DNA of 64,000 bases from Pseudomonas kairouanensis (GTDB taxonomy: Bacteria; Pseudomonadota; Gammaproteobacteria; Pseudomonadales; Pseudomonadaceae), in contig NZ_QUZU01000010.1 in assembly GCF_004682055.1 (NCBI RefSeq), positions 1 through 64,000 on the forward strand, written 5' to 3'. Every line of letters begins with the position of its first letter. Positions within the stretch are counted from its first letter, which is position 1. Under the pieces are notes generated by a model, which worked only from the letters and a program-made list of their open reading frames with translations, made no database searches and was not told the DNA's origin. Positions 18,267-27,373 of the stretch are shown piece after piece. Position numbers and translations under genes: made by a program.

Positions 18267-19022
18267 ATGTTCAAAGATCTTCTGCTCGCCCTCGCCAGCA
18301 CGTCCATCCTTCTGGCGGGTTCGGCCCACGCCGAGGAACCGACAGACACCGCCCTGGTGTTGCTGACGGAAAACTTCCCGCCGTACAACATGGCGAAAAA
18401 CGGCAAGAACTTCGCCAAGGAAGAGAACATCGAAGGCATCGCCGTGGACATCGTGCGCGAGACCTTCAAGCGTGCCGGCATTTCCTACAACCTGACCCTG
18501 CGTTTCCCTTGGGAGCGGATCTACAAACTCGCCCTGGAAAAACCCGGCTATGGCGTGTTCGTGATGGCCCGCCTGCCGGACCGCGAAGCCTTGTTCAAAT
18601 GGGTCGGCCCCATCGGCCCGGACGATTGGGTGCTGCTGGCCAAGGCTGACAGCAAGATCCAACTCGCCGACCTTGAGCACGCACGGCGCTACAAGATCGG
18701 CGCCTACAAGGGGGATGCCATCGCCGAGACCCTGGAAAAAAAGGGCCTCAACCCGGTGGTGGTACTTCGTGACCAGGACAACGCGCAAAAGCTGCTGGAT
18801 GGCCAGATCGACCTGTGGGCCACCGGCGATCCAGCCGGGCGCTACTTGGCGCGCCAAGTGGGCGTGACGGGCCTGAAGACCGTACTGCGCTTCAACAGTG
18901 CCCAGTTGTACCTGGCGCTCAACAAGCAGGTGCCGGATGAAGTGGTTGCCAAACTGCAGGCGGCACTCGATCAGTTACGGGGCGAGGGGGTCGTCGACCG
19001 AATCATGGCTGGGTACCTCTAG
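18267..19022 (+). CDS. Periplasmic solute-binding protein (amino-acid ABC type)
   Basis: A 251-residue exported protein of the type-II periplasmic binding fold (SBP_bac_3). Signal peptide MFKDLLLALASTSILLAGSAHA with cleavage after AHA. The mature part begins with LVLLTENFPPYNMAKNG, the classic ligand-site opening of amino-acid binding proteins, and contains the lobe-hinge IGAYKGDAIAETL. No permease or ATPase is adjacent, so it is an orphan binding protein, perhaps sensory or serving a distant transporter. Its last 48 bases overlap the convergent Vps62-like gene. Confidence 0.82.
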   Translation: MFKDLLLALASTSILLAGSAHAEEPTDTALVLLTENFPPYNMAKNGKNFAKEENIEGIAVDIVRETFKRAGISYNLTLRFPWERIYKLALEKPGYGVFVMARLPDREALFKWVGPIGPDDWVLLAKADSKIQLADLEHARRYKIGAYKGDAIAETLEKKGLNPVVVLRDQDNAQKLLDGQIDLWATGDPAGRYLARQVGVTGLKTVLRFNSAQLYLALNKQVPDEVVAKLQAALDQLRGEGVVDRIMAGYL

Positions 19023-20276
19023 CGCCGGTTCTTGCACCGGTTCCAGCGTCGGTTCTACTGCCGGCTCTTCGTTGGCCTGCGGCTCGGCGCCGGGATATTC
19101 ACTCATATAAATATGGTCGCCATTGGTGTAGCTGATGGTGGTCGAGACCTGGCTGCCGTCCTGGCGTAGCAAGCGGTACTCACTGTGGATCAAGTACGCC
19201 GCGACGGCCTTCCCGGCTGGGACATAGGTGATGATTTCCAGCGGTGAGGCATGCATCCAGCCCTTGGCTGAACGTTGGGTGTGGGTGAAAGCTTGTTCCA
19301 GTTGTGCGGAAAAATTCAGCTCGAAGCCCCGTCTTCTGGGTGACCATTCGTTGCACAAATCCACGTTGGAAATGGTGGCCAAGGCCCAGGAATGTTCCCC
19401 TGCTTCGCCCTTGGTAGCGGTCCACATGAAAGGCTGGCTGGTGACGTCGGTGTTGTGGCCGAAGCCGGCGAACAAATGGCGGTCGCTGCGTTCGAGGCGG
19501 TAGATCGGTGAACGCTCCAACTGCTCGATGGCACTCAACTCAGGATCTTTCACACTGAACCAGGGCAAATGGCACACATGCGGTGTCGCGGCGGATATTG
19601 CCTCGTCTGGGCGCCCGTAGCCGGTCAGGGCTGGTGGGGGCAGGGGCTCTTGCAGTTGCGCTGACAGCGCCAGGCGCAGGGCATAAGTTGGCGAGGTGGG
19701 CCGTGTGTAGCGGGCCTCGCCAATGAACGTGCCGGGTGCCAGGTGGATTTCGCCAGCGGCGGCGCCGAACGGGGTGACTGACCATGCGCTGAAATCCTGC
19801 GTTGAACCGCTGCCCTTGTCGCTCCAGATCAGCTCGCCGGGCTGGGCGCTGGTTGTCACCAGGTCGGCGCGCACGCAGCGCACGGCGTTGCGCGAAGGTT
19901 TCTCATGGCCCACGCCGCACACCAGTCCCATCGCCACGTAGCCTTCAGGCGCCAGTGGTCGCCAGACGGAGAAGTCGGTGTGCGCCCCCGAATCGGCATC
20001 GTTCCAGACCAGTTCATAGTCATCCGGTGAGCGCAATGCGGTGCCGTCCGTCTTGTTGGCATCACTGACAACCGCCACGATTTTGCGCCGGTTGATATTG
20101 CGGTAGCTGTCGGTGGCGGTGTCGCCCAATGGGAAGAACTGGCCCAGTGCGTCGGAAGAGGTGCTGGGCCGCCATATGCTGACAGCTTGATGAGCGCCAG
20201 ATCCCTTGTCGTTCCACAGCGGCAGGAACTCGCAAGTGAAGCTGATGAGCAGGTCTTTGAATTGCAGGGGTTTCAT
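18975..20276 (-). CDS. Vps62-related (DUF946-like) protein
   Basis: A 433-residue protein without signal peptide. It has three copies of a W-[SN]-D-x-[GD]-SG-x-x-x-x-x-S-x-W motif (WNDKGSGAHQAVSIWRP at about 21, WNDADSGAHTDFSVWRP at about 91, WSDKGSGSTQDFSAW at about 151), the repeat unit of Vps62-related proteins known from fungi, plants and some bacteria. The C-terminal 40 residues are an acidic Pro-Glu tail (EEPAVEPTLEPVQEPALEVP). The frame is open up to 20318, but ATG 20276 has GGAGAG seven bases upstream. It follows, 79 bases away, the secreted protease-like gene and probably shares its transcript. Molecular function is unknown. Confidence 0.7.
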   Translation of the reverse strand: MKPLQFKDLLISFTCEFLPLWNDKGSGAHQAVSIWRPSTSSDALGQFFPLGDTATDSYRNINRRKIVAVVSDANKTDGTALRSPDDYELVWNDADSGAHTDFSVWRPLAPEGYVAMGLVCGVGHEKPSRNAVRCVRADLVTTSAQPGELIWSDKGSGSTQDFSAWSVTPFGAAAGEIHLAPGTFIGEARYTRPTSPTYALRLALSAQLQEPLPPPALTGYGRPDEAISAATPHVCHLPWFSVKDPELSAIEQLERSPIYRLERSDRHLFAGFGHNTDVTSQPFMWTATKGEAGEHSWALATISNVDLCNEWSPRRRGFELNFSAQLEQAFTHTQRSAKGWMHASPLEIITYVPAGKAVAAYLIHSEYRLLRQDGSQVSTTISYTNGDHIYMSEYPGAEPQANEEPAVEPTLEPVQEPALEVPSHDSVDDPLAP

Positions 20277-20355
20277 CAATGAACTCTCCGATAGGTTGGA
20301 AAGCCCACTATCGATCAATCCTGGCGGGGCCGAGCGGTAGCTATTTAAGGTGGAT

Positions 20356-21942
20356 TCAATGGGGTTTGAGCAGGTCGACCCGCAGGGTCGAAGGCTGGTC
20401 GGCCTGGTCGTATGCGTAGGTGCAAATCTTGATCGGCGAGGTTCGTGCGCTGATCAGTTGATCAAACTTCTCCAGCGGCATGCCAGGAAAATCGTTGAGT
20501 GGGTGCACCAGTTCGATGGGTTCGTCGTCATCGTCCTCAGGCACAGGCTCGGGTGGGATCGGCAGGAAGCCAGCAGGGCGCAGGCAATCTGTGGTCGCAG
20601 CGGGGCCATATTTGTAGATGTAGCGCTGCATGAAGGGCGGGGCCAGGTTCCAGATCACGGTATAGGCCCCAAGCCCTTGTTTATCGAGGCTGATGACAAG
20701 GTTGGGGGTGCGGGCGGGGCCGGGTTCGGCGAGTTCGACCGCGAGGGTCAGGGCGTTTCTCATCATGCCATTGGTCACTGGTTGATCGGGAGAGGACACG
20801 CCGACGATGCATAACATGTGCATACCGGTTTGTGGGCCGATAGCGTCGTTGATGTAGGCGTTTTCGGCCTTGATGGGGGCGCTGTAGTTCACCGGGCTCT
20901 CGCAATCGATGGCGCGTCGTGTGGTCTTGTAGCGGTAGAAAGGGGTGTTGGTGGTGAAGGTCAGGTTCCAGCGCGGCACGATACTTTTGGTTTTGCCGCC
21001 GGGCGTTTTCACGAAGTATTGCTGGATAGGTTCTGGGTTATTGAAGCTTATGGCGGTGATCGGGTAGAGATCGCAGTGTTCACTGTCGGGCTGTAGAACC
21101 CCGGCTTTAAAGCATTCGTTGAGAAAGGTCACCGGGCTGCCATAGTTGGTCTCGGGATGCCAGATGGGCTGCCCGCTGTTGACCTCGCAGGGCGAGTCCC
21201 GCTGGCATTTGCGCTCTTCGGTCTGCCCGGTGGTACTGGTGCTGAGAATGCCGAATACCGTATTGGTCGCCCGGTCGAGCAACGGTCCGCCAAAGGCGCC
21301 GCGCGTGATGCCTGTGCATTGGTTTTTCATGGTGATTCGCCAGACGAAAGGCTGCTCCACCAGCTCTCGGGAGCTCTGCTGGGTACAGGCCGCGAGGTGC
21401 AAGGTGTCCCATTCGGGTGCGATCAGCGCCAGGATGTCGTTACCGTCGGCAGGTACTTCTTCGGCGAGCCTGAGTGGAGTAATGCCGTCTTTGAGCAGGG
21501 CGGCCAACGAGGCCTGCAATTCGATAATCGCCAGGTCCATGCCCTGGCTGCTGCTCCATTTCAAGGTTTTTAGCGGGTAGTTCTTGAGTGATTCCAGGGT
21601 GTCGTCGAAATAGTTGAAGCTGACGGTACCCTTGATCGGCAAGTCTTTTTGCACCGCGCTATTGAGGCGATGCAGGCAGTGGCTGCTGGTGAGCACATAG
21701 GCCGGGCCGGATTTGCCGTCCGCGTCGCGGGTGTCGAGCAAGGTGGCGGTGCACAGGGTCTGGGATTCGTTCCTGATACGGCCTACGCCGTTCCAGTGGA
21801 CGTGTTCGTGTCGGGCATTGGTGAGCAGGCGCGCGGCGCTGGCATTCACCATACCTTCGCCGAAGTCCCTTGGGGCGGCAATCAGCGCGCCCGGCAAGTT
21901 GGCAAGCAGCAGGCCGCAAAGCGCAATGGGGGTGATATTCAT
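20356..21942 (-). CDS. Secreted trypsin-fold protein lacking the catalytic serine
   Basis: A 528-residue exported protein (signal peptide MNITPIALCGLLLANLPGALIA). Residues about 50-235 resemble a chymotrypsin-fold domain: the histidine box YVLTSSHCL (His88), the aspartate box GMDLAIIEL (Asp136), and the position of GDSGGP reads GAFGGP (215-220), putting Phe217 where the nucleophile serine should be. Paired cysteines fit disulfides. The C-terminal half is unfamiliar and contains an acidic-proline linker (PPEPVPEDDDDEPIELV). The frame is intact, so this looks like a pseudoenzyme rather than a decayed gene. It precedes the Vps62-like gene on the same strand. Confidence 0.7.
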   Translation of the reverse strand: MNITPIALCGLLLANLPGALIAAPRDFGEGMVNASAARLLTNARHEHVHWNGVGRIRNESQTLCTATLLDTRDADGKSGPAYVLTSSHCLHRLNSAVQKDLPIKGTVSFNYFDDTLESLKNYPLKTLKWSSSQGMDLAIIELQASLAALLKDGITPLRLAEEVPADGNDILALIAPEWDTLHLAACTQQSSRELVEQPFVWRITMKNQCTGITRGAFGGPLLDRATNTVFGILSTSTTGQTEERKCQRDSPCEVNSGQPIWHPETNYGSPVTFLNECFKAGVLQPDSEHCDLYPITAISFNNPEPIQQYFVKTPGGKTKSIVPRWNLTFTTNTPFYRYKTTRRAIDCESPVNYSAPIKAENAYINDAIGPQTGMHMLCIVGVSSPDQPVTNGMMRNALTLAVELAEPGPARTPNLVISLDKQGLGAYTVIWNLAPPFMQRYIYKYGPAATTDCLRPAGFLPIPPEPVPEDDDDEPIELVHPLNDFPGMPLEKFDQLISARTSPIKICTYAYDQADQPSTLRVDLLKPH

Positions 21943-22008
21943 GAAGTGTCCTGTAAGAGTGAGCTGAAGGGCTCACTATTCAGGAGGCAGGTGGGAGGCC
22001 AGCGGTAC

Positions 22009-22794
22009 TTATCTAGAGGCGGGGCGGTAGGTACCGTCCTTGCCATGCCCGGCCATGGCCTGGTTGCTGCGCACGCTGATCATCAGCTTGATGTCGATCC
22101 ACTCCACACCCTGGGCCTTGAGCTTGGGTAATTCGCGCTCCAGCACTGCCAGGGTCTGCGGATAAGGGTGGCCAATCATTACCGCCGAGCCCTGTTTGTG
22201 GGCCAGCTTGATTGCCGTCTGCAACTGCGTGGTAATGGCCGCTTCGGTGCGTTCGTCATCCAGGAACACATCCCGCGAGACGCTGGCCAGGCCAATCTTC
22301 TGCGCTTGGGCGGCGGCGACGGTTTGCGCGCTGGTTCGGCTGTCGACAAAGAACTTGTTGCGCCGTTGCAGTTCGCCCATCAACCAGGCCATCGCCTCAG
22401 GCTGCGCGGTCATGCGGCTGCCCATATGGTTGTTGATACCCGCCGTGTAGGGCACGGCCTTGAAGGCGGCGTCCAGGCGCTTGCCGAGTTCTTCTATGGG
22501 CAACTCGGGGTGCCAGGCGAACGGGCCGGTGGCCGGGTCCATGGGCATGTGCAGGATCACGATCTTGCCGGCCTTGTGCGCCTCACGAGCGAATTCGGCG
22601 GCGTGGGGCGTGTCGGGCATGATCGCCGTGGTCACCGGCCCAGGCAGGGCCAGCACGCGACGATCCCTGGGCAGGTTTTGCCCAAGGTCATCGATGATAA
22701 GCGTCAGGTAGGCTTTGTGGGGCTCGCTGGCCGGGGTCGCGTGGGCGGCTCCGGCCAGGCTGAACAGCACAGCGATGATCAAGGCAACGCGCAT
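22009..22794 (-). CDS. yibQ: YibQ-type divergent polysaccharide deacetylase family protein
   Basis: A 261-residue exported protein of the divergent polysaccharide deacetylase family (DUF610/YibQ). Signal peptide MRVALIIAVLFSLAGAAHA. Seen: LTLIIDDLGQNLPRDRRVL, VTTAIMPDTPHA, ILHMPMDP, INNHMGSRMTA and the late GSAVMIGHPYPQTL, all standard for the family. Its role is poorly defined; it probably acts on or senses envelope polysaccharide. It starts one base after the ctpA stop and is the last gene of envC-ctpA-yibQ. Confidence 0.88.
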   Translation of the reverse strand: MRVALIIAVLFSLAGAAHATPASEPHKAYLTLIIDDLGQNLPRDRRVLALPGPVTTAIMPDTPHAAEFAREAHKAGKIVILHMPMDPATGPFAWHPELPIEELGKRLDAAFKAVPYTAGINNHMGSRMTAQPEAMAWLMGELQRRNKFFVDSRTSAQTVAAAQAQKIGLASVSRDVFLDDERTEAAITTQLQTAIKLAHKQGSAVMIGHPYPQTLAVLERELPKLKAQGVEWIDIKLMISVRSNQAMAGHGKDGTYRPASR

Positions 22795-22795
22795 A

Positions 22796-24112
22796 TCAAC
22801 GGCTGCGGGTGATGCTCAGGCCTTTGAGCAGGCTGAGTGCCTGGGCCAACTGGTAGTCGTCGTCCTGCGGCATCGGCTTGGCTTTGGTGCCGCTGCCGGT
22901 TGGCTGGTCGGCGCCGCCGTTGCCATTGCCCAGGTGACCTTGCAGGTCGGCCTCTTTGTAGTACTCGCCGTCGGCTTCGCTGGTGATCTTGGCCTTGCGC
23001 ACTTCGATGTCTGGCACGATGCCCTGGGCCTGGATCGAGCGCCCGTTTGGCGTGTAGTACAGCGCCGTGGTGATCTTCAGGGCGCGCTCGTTGTTGAGCG
23101 GCAATACGGTCTGTACCGAGCCCTTGCCGAAGCTGGTGGTGCCCATCAGCACACCGCGCTTCTGGTCTTGCAGGGCGCCGGCGACGATTTCCGAGGCCGA
23201 GGCGCTGCCGCCGTTGATCAGCACGGCCAGTGGCACGCCTTCGCTCAGGTCGTTACCGGTGGCCGAGAAGCGCAGCTCGGAGTTGGCGATACGGCCCTTG
23301 GTGTACACGATCAGGCCTTTGGTGATGAAGTGGTCGACCACTTCCACCGCCGCCTGCAACACGCCGCCTGGGTTGTTACGCAGGTCGAGCACGATGCCGT
23401 TGAGCTTCTTGCCGTTGTCTTTGCGCAGCTTGGCCAGGGCCTTGGCCACTTCGTCGCCGGTCTTGACCTGGAATTGGGTGATGCGGATATAGCCGTAGCC
23501 CGACTCCAGCAGTTGGCTCTTCACGCTGCGCACCGTAATGGTCGCGCGGGTCAGTGTCACGTCAAACGGCGTGCCGCCATCGCGTACCAGGGTCAGGGTG
23601 ATCTTCTGGCCGATCTTGCCGCGCATCTTGTCGACGGCTTCGGTCATGGTCTGGCCACGGGTGGGCTGGCCGTTGATCTTGACGATGAAGTCCCCAGCCT
23701 GGATGCCAGCCTTGGACGCCGGGGTGTCATCGATAGGCGACACGACCTTGACGTTGCCATCTTCGGAGCCGACTTCAATGCCCAGGCCGCCGAACTCACC
23801 GCTGGTGCTTTCCTGCAGCTCGGCGAAATCTTCCGGGCCCAGGTAGGCAGAGTGCGGGTCCAGGTTGCTGAGCATGCCCTTGATGGCATTTTCCAGCAGG
23901 GTCTTGTCGTCTACGGGTTCGACATAGGCAGCCTTGATGCGGTCCATGACCTCGGCAAAGGTGCGCAACTCGTCCAGCGGCAGCGGCGCCTTGGTGGTCG
24001 CGGCCGTGGCGGCGGGTGCAGCCGGGGCGGCCTGGTCGGCGAACGCCAGGGGCGCGCCGATCACCAGGGCGATGGTCAGAGCCAGCGAAGTGAGGCGGGA
24101 CAAATGCAGCAT
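22796..24112 (-). CDS. ctpA: Carboxy-terminal processing protease (S41)
   Basis: A 438-residue periplasmic S41 protease. It has a signal peptide (LTSLALTIALVIGAPLAFA), a PDZ domain (FGGLGIEVGSEDGNVKVVS onward, with AGIQAGDFIVKINGQP), and the Ser/Lys dyad: serine in GGSASASEIVAGAL and lysine in TTSFGKGSVQTVLPL. In pseudomonads CtpA-type proteases degrade peptidoglycan cross-link hydrolases. The gene sits between envC, an activator of wall amidases, and yibQ, so the operon as a whole concerns cell-wall turnover. A variable low-complexity tail (GNGNGGADQPTGSGTKAKP) lies near the C-terminus. Confidence 0.93.
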   Translation of the reverse strand: MLHLSRLTSLALTIALVIGAPLAFADQAAPAAPAATAATTKAPLPLDELRTFAEVMDRIKAAYVEPVDDKTLLENAIKGMLSNLDPHSAYLGPEDFAELQESTSGEFGGLGIEVGSEDGNVKVVSPIDDTPASKAGIQAGDFIVKINGQPTRGQTMTEAVDKMRGKIGQKITLTLVRDGGTPFDVTLTRATITVRSVKSQLLESGYGYIRITQFQVKTGDEVAKALAKLRKDNGKKLNGIVLDLRNNPGGVLQAAVEVVDHFITKGLIVYTKGRIANSELRFSATGNDLSEGVPLAVLINGGSASASEIVAGALQDQKRGVLMGTTSFGKGSVQTVLPLNNERALKITTALYYTPNGRSIQAQGIVPDIEVRKAKITSEADGEYYKEADLQGHLGNGNGGADQPTGSGTKAKPMPQDDDYQLAQALSLLKGLSITRSR

Positions 24113-24142
24113 GTCGAACGAACTCCTAATGTAGATGCGCCC

Positions 24143-25438
24143 CTATCCTTGGGAACGGCACCATTGTGCAGGATCGCTCGGGCGACCCTGCTGACGAATA
24201 GCGAAGTACAGCGCCGGGGTGTCCTGGCCACCACTGTTACCCACAGTGGAGATGGATTCACCGGCTTTTACAACATCACCTGCCGACTTGAGTAACGTCT
24301 GATTGTGGCCGTAAAGGCTCAAATAGCCATTACCGTGGTCAAGAATCACCAACAAACCGGCGCCTCGCAGCCAATCGGCAAACACCACGCGCCCACCATG
24401 AACGGCATGCACCTGGCTGCCGGCGGAGGCGCTGATCATCACGCCGTCCCACTTGGCGCGGGTGTCATCGCCACGGGTTTCCCCAAAGCGTGCCAGTAAT
24501 CGACCATCAACTGGCCATGGAAGTTTGCCGCGGGCTGAAGCAAAAGGGCCGCCGAAGTTCTCGCCAGCACTGGAAACCAGTGGGCCAGGAGCAGCACGCG
24601 CCGGTTTACGCGGCGCCGGGGCGTCCGTGGTGGCGGCCAGTTCGGCCTCACGCTGGCGCTTTTTTTCGGCTTCCTGCTGGGCGATCAGCGCTTTTTGCCG
24701 CGCTTCTTCAGCCTCACGCGCCTGGCGGGCCAGGGTTTCTTCGATGGTCTTGAGCACTTTGGCCAGGTCGGCCTGGTCCTGCTCGCGAGCTTGCAGCTTG
24801 GCGTCGCGGGCCTTTACGTCGTCATTGAGCTTGGCCAGGGCCAGTTGGCGCTCCTTGCGCACCTTCTCCAGCTCGTCGCGCTGGGCGGTGAGGGCGTTTT
24901 GCTGGTCTTCGAGCTGGGACTGCTGGTTGGCGATTTCCTGCTCGACGTTGACCAACTGGCGCAGGGTCTCGTTGAAGCTTTTCAATTGCTCCAGGCGGGC
25001 CTTGCTCAGGTAGTCGTAGTAAGTGAGGGTGCGCGCGAATTTCTCGGGATTCTGCTGGTTGAGCAGTAGCTTTAGGTATTCCTGGCGGCCGTTTTGATAA
25101 GCGGCGCGGGCCTGGATCGCGATCAGGCGTTGCTGTTCAACGCGTGCGCTCTGGAGTTTTTTTTTCTCAGCGTCGAGTCGCTCCAGTTCCGACTCGCTCT
25201 TCTTTAGTTCTTTTTGCAGCTCCTGGACCTGCTTCTCCAGCTTGCCCATCTCGGTTTCCGTGCCGCGCAGGTCTTTTTGCACCCCGGATTTCTCTTCCTG
25301 GAGCTTGCCGAGCAGTTTTTTCAGCTCGGTAATGTCCTGACGCGTAGCGTCCAACTGTTGTTGGGTTTGTGCGCGCTCATCGGCAAACGCCGGTTGGAGC
25401 AGGCATACAAGAGCGAGGGTAATCAAGGCGCGAAGCAT
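24143..25438 (-). CDS. envC: Murein hydrolase activator EnvC
   Basis: A 431-residue periplasmic protein that activates septal amidases. Signal peptide MLRALITLALVCLLQPAFA. Residues about 20-270 are a long coiled coil rich in Gln, Glu and Lys. The C-terminal LytM (M23) domain is degenerate: the H-x-x-x-D motif reads WDGVMISA and the H-x-H motif reads LYFAIRQ, so zinc ligands are missing, as in E. coli EnvC, fitting an activator rather than a peptidase. ATG 25438 puts the signal peptide first; the open frame begins earlier at 25507. It heads envC-ctpA-yibQ, 30 bases before ctpA. Confidence 0.92.
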   Translation of the reverse strand: MLRALITLALVCLLQPAFADERAQTQQQLDATRQDITELKKLLGKLQEEKSGVQKDLRGTETEMGKLEKQVQELQKELKKSESELERLDAEKKKLQSARVEQQRLIAIQARAAYQNGRQEYLKLLLNQQNPEKFARTLTYYDYLSKARLEQLKSFNETLRQLVNVEQEIANQQSQLEDQQNALTAQRDELEKVRKERQLALAKLNDDVKARDAKLQAREQDQADLAKVLKTIEETLARQAREAEEARQKALIAQQEAEKKRQREAELAATTDAPAPRKPARAAPGPLVSSAGENFGGPFASARGKLPWPVDGRLLARFGETRGDDTRAKWDGVMISASAGSQVHAVHGGRVVFADWLRGAGLLVILDHGNGYLSLYGHNQTLLKSAGDVVKAGESISTVGNSGGQDTPALYFAIRQQGRPSDPAQWCRSQG

Positions 25439-25581
25439 AGAGGCGGGCGACACCAGGGAAATGGACGGCCTAGTATGCCCGCCAAGCGCTGCAAAAAAAA
25501 CGCCCAATTCGGAGTGGGGAGTAAGTTAGGCGCCGAGTGGCGGGGTATGGCACAACGATATCTATCAAGCACCTAAGATCT

Positions 25582-25674
25582 AATGTGGGAGGGGGCTTGC
25601 TCCCGATAGCAGTGTGTCAGCCAAGCATGTGTTAGCTGACCCACTGCAATCGGGGGCAAGCCCCCTCCCACACT
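25582..25674. repeat. REP doublet (REPIN), GTGGGAGGGGGCTTGC family
   Basis: Arms AATGTGGGAGGGGGCTTGCT and AAGCCCCCTCCCACACT in inverted orientation between gpmI and envC, both on the minus strand. Confidence 0.9.
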
Positions 25675-25695
25675 GTTTTGCGGTGATGCCAGGAA

Positions 25696-27222
25696 TCAGA
25701 CCAGGATCGAAGTCCCGGTCATCTCAACCGGCTTCTCCAACCCCATCAGCTTCAGCATGGTCGGCGCCACATCCGCCAGCACGCCGCCTTCGCGCACTTT
25801 CAAATCACGCTTGCCTACATAAATGAACGGCACCGGCTCGGTCGTGTGCGCAGTGTGGGCCTGGCCAGTGGATTCGTCGGACATCTGCTCGCAGTTACCG
25901 TGGTCGGCGGTGATCAGCGCTTCGCCGCCGACTTTTTCCAGGGCATCGACGATGCGGCCGACACATTGGTCCAGGCATTCCACGGCCTTGGTCGCTGCTG
26001 CCAGGTTGCCACTGTGGCCCACCATGTCACCGTTGGCGTAGTTGACCACGATCACGTCATAACGCTGGTGTTCGATGGCGTCGACGATTTTGTCGGTAAC
26101 TTCGGGCGCGCTCATTTCCGGCTGCAGGTCGTAGGTGGCGACTTTTGGCGATGGAATGAGGATGCGCTCTTCGCCTGGGAACGGCTCTTCGCGGCCGCCG
26201 GAGAAGAAGAAGGTCACGTGGGCGTATTTTTCGGTTTCAGCGATACGCAGTTGGGTCTTGCCGTTTTTGGCCAGGTAATCGCCCAGCACGTTTTCCAGGC
26301 TGCCGGGTGCAAACGCGGCCGGGGCCGGGATGCTGGCGGCGTATTGGGTCAGGCCGACGTACTGCACCTTCGGCTGACGCGCACGTTCGAACTCTTTGAA
26401 ACCGTCTTCGACAAACACGCGGCTCAATTCGCGGGCGCGGTCGGCGCGGAAGTTCATGAACACCACGGCGTCGCCGTCTTCGACCTTGACCGGCTCGCCG
26501 ATGGTGGTGGCCTTGACGAACTCATCGCTCTCGCCACGGGCGTAGGCGGCTTCCAGGCCTTCCTGGGCGGTGGCGGCGTTGAATTCGGCCTGACCGTCGA
26601 CGATCAGGTTGTAGGCCTGGGAGACGCGGTCCCAGCGGTTGTCGCGGTCCATGGCGAAGTAACGGCCCACCAGGCTGGCGATGCGACCCTTGCCCAGGGC
26701 GGCGAACGTGGCGTCCAGCAGTTCGATGGACGATTGCGCGCTTTTCGGCGGGGTATCGCGGCCGTCGAGGAAGGCGTGCAGGTAGATCTTGTCGGCGCCG
26801 CGCTTGAACGCCAGCTCGGCCATGGCGACCAGGTGGTCCTGGTGGCTGTGAACGCCGCCGTCCGACAGCAGGCCCATGAAGTGCACGGCCTTGCCGGCGG
26901 CTACGGCTTTATCGACGGCGGCGCAGATGGTCGGGTTCTCGAAGAACTCGCCATCGCGGATCGCTTTGGTCACACGGGTGAAGTCTTGATAGACCACTCG
27001 TCCGGCGCCCAGATTCATATGGCCGACCTCCGAGTTGCCCATCTGGCCATCCGGCAGGCCCACATCCATGCCGGAGCCGGAGATCAGGCCGTTGGGGACA
27101 GTGGCAGTCAGGCGATCGAGGACCGGCTTCTTGGCCGCCCACACCGCGTTGTCGTGGTGGCTTTCACTGTGTCCGAAGCCATCGAGAATTATCAGGACCA
27201 AAGGTTTAGGCGTAGTAGTCAT
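25696..27222 (-). CDS. gpmI: 2,3-bisphosphoglycerate-independent phosphoglycerate mutase
   Basis: A 508-residue manganese enzyme that interconverts 3- and 2-phosphoglycerate in glycolysis. Seen: the N-terminal metal site [15 protein letters not shown], the phosphorylated serine in [18 protein letters not shown], the metal-binding [16 protein letters not shown] and the final [14 protein letters not shown] chose ATG 27222 ([12 protein letters not shown]), the family's start, over the longer open frame from 27300. It stands alone with a REPIN after its stop. Confidence 0.96.
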   Translation of the reverse strand: MTTTPKPLVLIILDGFGHSESHHDNAVWAAKKPVLDRLTATVPNGLISGSGMDVGLPDGQMGNSEVGHMNLGAGRVVYQDFTRVTKAIRDGEFFENPTICAAVDKAVAAGKAVHFMGLLSDGGVHSHQDHLVAMAELAFKRGADKIYLHAFLDGRDTPPKSAQSSIELLDATFAALGKGRIASLVGRYFAMDRDNRWDRVSQAYNLIVDGQAEFNAATAQEGLEAAYARGESDEFVKATTIGEPVKVEDGDAVVFMNFRADRARELSRVFVEDGFKEFERARQPKVQYVGLTQYAASIPAPAAFAPGSLENVLGDYLAKNGKTQLRIAETEKYAHVTFFFSGGREEPFPGEERILIPSPKVATYDLQPEMSAPEVTDKIVDAIEHQRYDVIVVNYANGDMVGHSGNLAAATKAVECLDQCVGRIVDALEKVGGEALITADHGNCEQMSDESTGQAHTAHTTEPVPFIYVGKRDLKVREGGVLADVAPTMLKLMGLEKPVEMTGTSILV

Positions 27223-27313
27223 AGATCCTCTCGTGGCAGTAATAAAGGAAGGCGATTGAAAAGGGAGTGGCAGTTTAAAGCGAAGTTCCGACCACGTCAC
27301 CGCTTTACGGGGG

Positions 27314-27341
27314 TTGGCCCCCCCTGACGGCTGTGTATACT
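27314..27341 (+). promoter_or_regulatory. Putative sigma-70 promoter for the rhodanese-grxC-secB genes
   Basis: TTGGCC (27314-27319), 16-base spacer, TATACT (27336-27341); 32 bases before the rhodanese-like ATG. Confidence 0.5.
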
Positions 27342-27373
27342 TACCGCCATTTTAACGCCCTGGAACCTCCTTG

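Noticed and set aside
15518..18481. A 987-codon open frame on the minus strand opposite the his genes
   Set aside because: Antisense to hisB, hisH, DUF2164, hisA, hisF and the binding-protein gene, all with clear family motifs; long antisense frames are expected in high-GC DNA.
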